From: Sapria himalayana
Taxonomy: Eukaryota > Streptophyta > Magnoliopsida > Malpighiales > Rafflesiaceae
NCBI GenBank assembly: GCA_029783825.1
Contig: JAREIK010001479.1
Coordinates: forward strand, 402,102 to 466,101
DNA length: 64,000 nt
Reading direction: 5' to 3'
How positions within the stretch are numbered: position 1 is the stretch's first letter; the number at the start of each line of letters is the position of its first letter. The translations under genes were made by a program, and so were the position numbers. Below the pieces are notes generated by a model that did no database searches, had not been told where the DNA came from, and saw nothing but the letters and a program-made list of their open reading frames with translations. Of this stretch, positions 60,862 to 64,000 are shown in pieces.

Positions 60862-61067
60862 TATTTCTAATATTTGAGTTTGAATATTTTTAAAAATAAT
60901 ACTTGAGTATTTTTTTTGTTTATCTAAATTATTTTTTAGGGATAATATTTATATTTATTTTTTTATCATGTCGTATCATAGTTGTATATGTATCCTATTT
61001 TTTTAAAATTTCTCGTATCATGCTATGTTGTAATCCTGTGTCCGTATTCGTGTCCGTGCTTCTCAGC

Positions 61068-62515
61068 TTCAAAGTTTTTATAAGTAAAAAAAACTCTTAT
61101 AGCAATGCTTTCTTTAAAAAATGTTGTTTAAGCTTATGGATTAAAATGATAGAAGGTATGCAAGCTTGAAATATGATATTGTTTGTTCTAAATTTTTGGA
61201 CTAATGTTGGTTTCTACATAAATATTATTATTTTATTAGTTAGTATTTTGAGAGAGGTTGATTTAGAGGAAAGATCAGTCATGAGTTATATTTAATTGTG
61301 AGGGCATGAAGAGAAATATGATTTGATTTGGAGAAAAATTGATGTATGATAGTTTTTGCAATTTTATTGACCTTTACATGTAGTAGGTTATTATCTTAAA
61401 CCTCAATTATGATATGAGGATAAATTATTTAATGTTGATAAGATGAGGAAGAAATTACTTGAATGCATAGATAGGATGTTGAATTATCAAAAATATTTAA
61501 AAGTTGACATTCATATGGACTTATTTGCCCAAACAATAGGTAAATTTGGTAATAATATTTTATTTGATTCTTGAACATTAAAAAATCCTAAGGGTTAGCG
61601 GGTGCACCTTGGGGGTTTACTATCAAAGTTGCAAAAATTTATTATTCGAGTCCTTAGCTATACTCATAGTGCTTTGGGATGTGAAAGAAATTAGTATACA
61701 TTTGAATCGGTAATATTTTAATTTTTATAAATTTTTATACATATATTATTATTTTAATGTTAGAAAATATTATTTATTATAATACATAAATTTGTTTATT
61801 TTATTATTTATAGATCCATATAAAAAAATAGATTTGTCCATCAAAAGTTAAATATTGATGCTGTTAAATTGTGTTATCTAACTATAATAGACTTTAAATT
61901 ATCACATCATGTTATTTCTTTGCATTCCTAGAAAAGTAAATATAATTAATTACTTAGTATTCAAAAGTTAAAGTCATAAATTTAATTAAATATAATATAA
62001 AACTTATAATTTTTATACCTAATTAATATTTTATATGAGGTACAAGTGGATGCAAATATAAAGAGGAGTTCAATTTAATATCAATTGATGAAAATGAAGA
62101 TTTATATAAAGTAAGAATATATGATAGTATATATTTTTTTATTTTTGATACATTAAATAAAGATGATAATCTTGAAGAGAATAATTTAAATTGAATTAAT
62201 TTACTTTATTTTATATTTCTTGACTTGATTATTAATTTTTGTTAAAATTTGAAATTATTATTTTAATTGAACATATTTTATAATTTATTACTTTGTTATG
62301 ATTTTTATAATAATTGTGAGCTAATATATATATATTTTTAATACTTATAATGCATTATTTTAATATTTTTATTTATGTTATTTTATTTTATATATTTTAA
62401 AATATTAATTAATCATATAATGTGAGGCTCAAAAAATGTCTTAATTTTTCAAGATTTATGCGTCATCTCACTAATACAAAAATATCTCACCTAATATTTT
62501 TACTTTTAAAACTTT
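61068..62515 (+). pseudogene. hAT family C transposase remnant with 3' element end
   Basis: C-terminal hAT transposase blocks on the plus strand, broken by stops. NAFFKKCCLSLWIKM is near 61105-61150. PLHVVGYYLKPQL and YEDKLFNVDKMRKKLLECIDRM follow at 61370-61475. HLGGLLSKLQKFIIRVLSYTHSALGCERN is at 61604-61690 (the conserved W...G....LQ..AIRVLS.T.S...CERNWS block, with W lost). After an intron, NRFVHQKLNIDAVKLCYLT is at 61830-61886. An acidic tail ends near 62195. Beyond it, 62330-62515 (GTGAGGCTCAAAAAATGTCTTAA, TTTTTCAAGATTTATGCGTC) matches the right ends of 21308-22094 and 40388-41125. The N-terminal half and left end are absent. Confidence 0.75.
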
Positions 62516-62810
62516 GATATGCATTAATATTTATGATGCATAATTTTGATGAATATTAATATTCATTAATATTCATGATGCATTAATATTCATATTTTTA
62601 TTTTAATGTTTAATTGTTGATTTGATAGAAATTTTGAATTATATTTGGTAATTTTATATATGTGTTTGTTTGCGTGTGTGCGTGTGTGTATATATATATA
62701 TATACTAGGGTGTGTCTCTATCATAATTATTAAAGGCATGCCTAAAGTCCATGCGCTACTAGACTCAGGAAAAATTACTTCGTCTTGCCTCGCCTCATGC
62801 ACCCATCTCA
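62516..62810. other. AT-rich spacer with TG/TA microsatellite
   Basis: It has repeated ATTAATATTCATGATGCATT words near 62520-62595 and a GTGTGTGCGTGTGTGTATATATATATATA run near 62670-62703. No gene. Confidence 0.7.
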
Positions 62811-63005
62811 CAAAATATATTATTGTTGGAGCCTTCCCAATAAATTATATTATTCACAAAATTCTTCTTATAAATCATATTATTCTCGAAATTTTTTTCA
62901 CAAATCATATTATTCTCGAAATCCTTCCGACAAATCATATTATTCTCGAAATACTTCCAACAAATCATATTATTCTCGAAATTCTTCCAACAAATCATAT
63001 TATTC
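62811..63005. repeat. 30-bp tandem repeat, ~6.5 copies
   Basis: Units start at 62811, 62841, 62871, 62901, 62931, 62961 and 62991. The core is AAATCATATTATTCTCGAAA followed by a variable TTCTTCCAAC. The period is exactly 30 bp, so it leaves open frames on both strands. The outer units are more diverged than the inner ones. Confidence 0.95.
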
Positions 63006-63332
63006 ATGTTCACTGTTATTTACTTCCCAAAATTATAAATAATATGTTTGTCCTTGCATTTTACATATTGGTTAAAATTTTAATTATTTTATTTAAAAAT
63101 TATAAATATTTGTGATGATTAGAAATATATATAATATTTAATTTTTATTTTTGATATCAATTATTTAATTTTATTTCATTAATAGATAAAAATTATAGAT
63201 TATGTATATATATATATAGGCATAATGTGCGTTACAAAAAAAACTTGCTTATTAATTGTCTCATAGCCCCAAAAGACTTATAACTCAATGAGTCTTGCAT
63301 CTCAATTAATTATGTCTTCATTTTATTAAAGC
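63006..63332. other. AT-rich spacer
   Basis: No feature seen. A short TATATATATATA run lies near 63203-63214. Confidence 0.6.
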
Positions 63333-64000
63333 TAGAGGTGTCAAATGGGCCGTGCCTTGCTGGCACGACCTAGTTTTCGGTGGTCCAATTGGACCAACAT
63401 GCCCTGCCTGGCACATCACATCTCAATTTTGGCCAGCCTGGCTTAGCTTGCCGGCATGAGTTTGGCCGGATTTGTGCCTGGCCATGCTGAGTCGGGCTGG
63501 TTCGGGTTTAGTTTTTCAGCTTAACCAGCTTTAGCATAGCTAGGTTTTAGGAGGCTAGGATTTTGAGTTTGAATCCAAGACTGACTTGCATAGTCGCACT
63601 TGACTCACTGTTTCGGTCTTGAAATCGTGGATTAATTATTAAAATTTTTTTTGTTTATAAATTTCATGTTAAGTTGATATTTATGAGTTGCGAGTGTGCC
63701 ATTATATTATATTATTTATTAAATTCACATAAATCACAAAAAATATCAAAAAATACAAATTATTTTTTCATTATTTGATCCAAAAAATAAAATAACACAG
63801 TCTCAACTCATAAATTATAACAATATAAAATAAATATCATAAATCTCAATAATAAAAATAATAATACAACAAGCTCAACTATCTCAATGACTCAAATTTC
63901 AATGCCAACTCGTATGAGTATGCAGCTGATTATCATTACGTAAGTGTCTGATGATGATATCACTAGTGGTGAGCTCAACCTTCTTAAAGTCTCATGAATT
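63333..64000 (-). mobile_element. hAT family A element, left end, continues beyond the window
   Basis: Starts TAGAGGTGTCAAATGGGCC at 63333 with a GC-rich arm to about 63620. Near 63900-64000 the minus strand matches the acidic C-terminal tail of the family A transposase (compare 6980-7070: GATATCATCAGACACTTACG-like words). This is therefore the 3' end of a coding-type copy in antisense orientation; the rest lies outside. Confidence 0.8.

Larger units (their letters stand above)
57776..61062 (+). mobile_element. hAT family B (DUF659-type) element remnant
   Basis: The right end near 60925-61060 (TTTATCTAAATTATTTTTTAG, GGATAATATTTATATTTA, GTGTCCGTATTCGTGTCCGTGC) matches the right arm of the family B derivative 36317-37204. 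The left interior near 57787 (TTTTAATTATGATTGTTTATTAA) matches 36933. The left terminus is missing and the right one is cut just before its last bases, so borders are approximate and no target duplication exists. It contains the transposase remnant 58085-60861 with an expanded GATA tract. Confidence 0.7.
42081..64000 (+). other. CLF intron 3, at least 21.9 kb, runs off the window
   Basis: The donor GTTGGT at 42081 leaves phase 2. The next family block (MT.....GLSD) was not found on the + strand to the window end, although hAT copies, a SINE and tandem repeats were. Either exon 4 lies beyond 64000 or the gene copy is broken; intact exons favour the first. Confidence 0.65.

Noticed and set aside
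62811..63005. Regular 30-bp repeats resembling a CRISPR array
   Set aside because: The repeats are contiguous with no unique spacers, and the sequence is plant nuclear DNA.

Overview
The window is plant nuclear DNA: very AT-rich, with a split gene and dense, nested, mostly dead DNA transposons. Three exons of a Polycomb gene can be read on the + strand: 11120-11227, 11381-11703 and 41919-42080. They encode the N-terminal part of a CURLY LEAF (CLF/EZ1)-type Enhancer-of-zeste histone H3K27 methyltransferase. The frame stays open across two phase-matched GT..AG junctions. Exon wording (RPIKLPEVKRLPPYT, MTEDQSVVGRRRIYYD, ALICSDSEEE) is CLF-type rather than SWINGER-type. The organism is a flowering plant, possibly a monocot judged by the N-terminus; the species cannot be fixed from this sequence.

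Layout. 1-10.3 kb: gene-free upstream land. It holds an antisense CACTA (En/Spm) TNP2 transposase pseudogene split by a 3.76-kb hAT element (3949-7706), with a possible solo LTR at 2208-2703. 11.1-11.7 kb: CLF exons 1 and 2. 11704-41918: a 30.2-kb intron packed with repeats. It contains hAT family A copies, two decayed gypsy-like retroelement copies, a ~0.5-kb tandem repeat invaded by a hAT MITE, deletion derivatives of two further hAT families, and several minisatellites. 41919-42080: CLF exon 3. 42081 to the window end: a further intron of at least 21.9 kb with more hAT copies, a tRNA-derived SINE, and the coding but decayed relatives of the hAT deletion derivatives seen in intron 2. No fourth exon was recognised before 64000.

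Three hAT lineages are represented by both a transposase-bearing copy and short derivatives. Family A has TAGAGGTGTCAA termini, GC-rich ends and 8-bp target duplications; five copies have exact or 7/8 duplications plus TAGAGGTG-type ends with no reservation. Its coding copies are 3949-7706, 27118-30459, 47601-50996 and the truncated 34681, 56179 and 63333 copies. Family B has GTTGCACGGA termini and a DUF659-type transposase: remnant 57776-61062, derivative 36317-37204. Family C has subterminal GCGCCTCAA and a hAT C-terminal domain: remnant 61068-62515, derivatives 21308-22094 and 40388-41125.

No intact transposase, RNA gene, CRISPR array or bacterial feature was seen. Open frames in GC-rich MITE ends or microsatellites are by-products of repeats. 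The main biological point is that a core PRC2 gene must be transcribed and spliced through more than 50 kb of transposon-filled introns.
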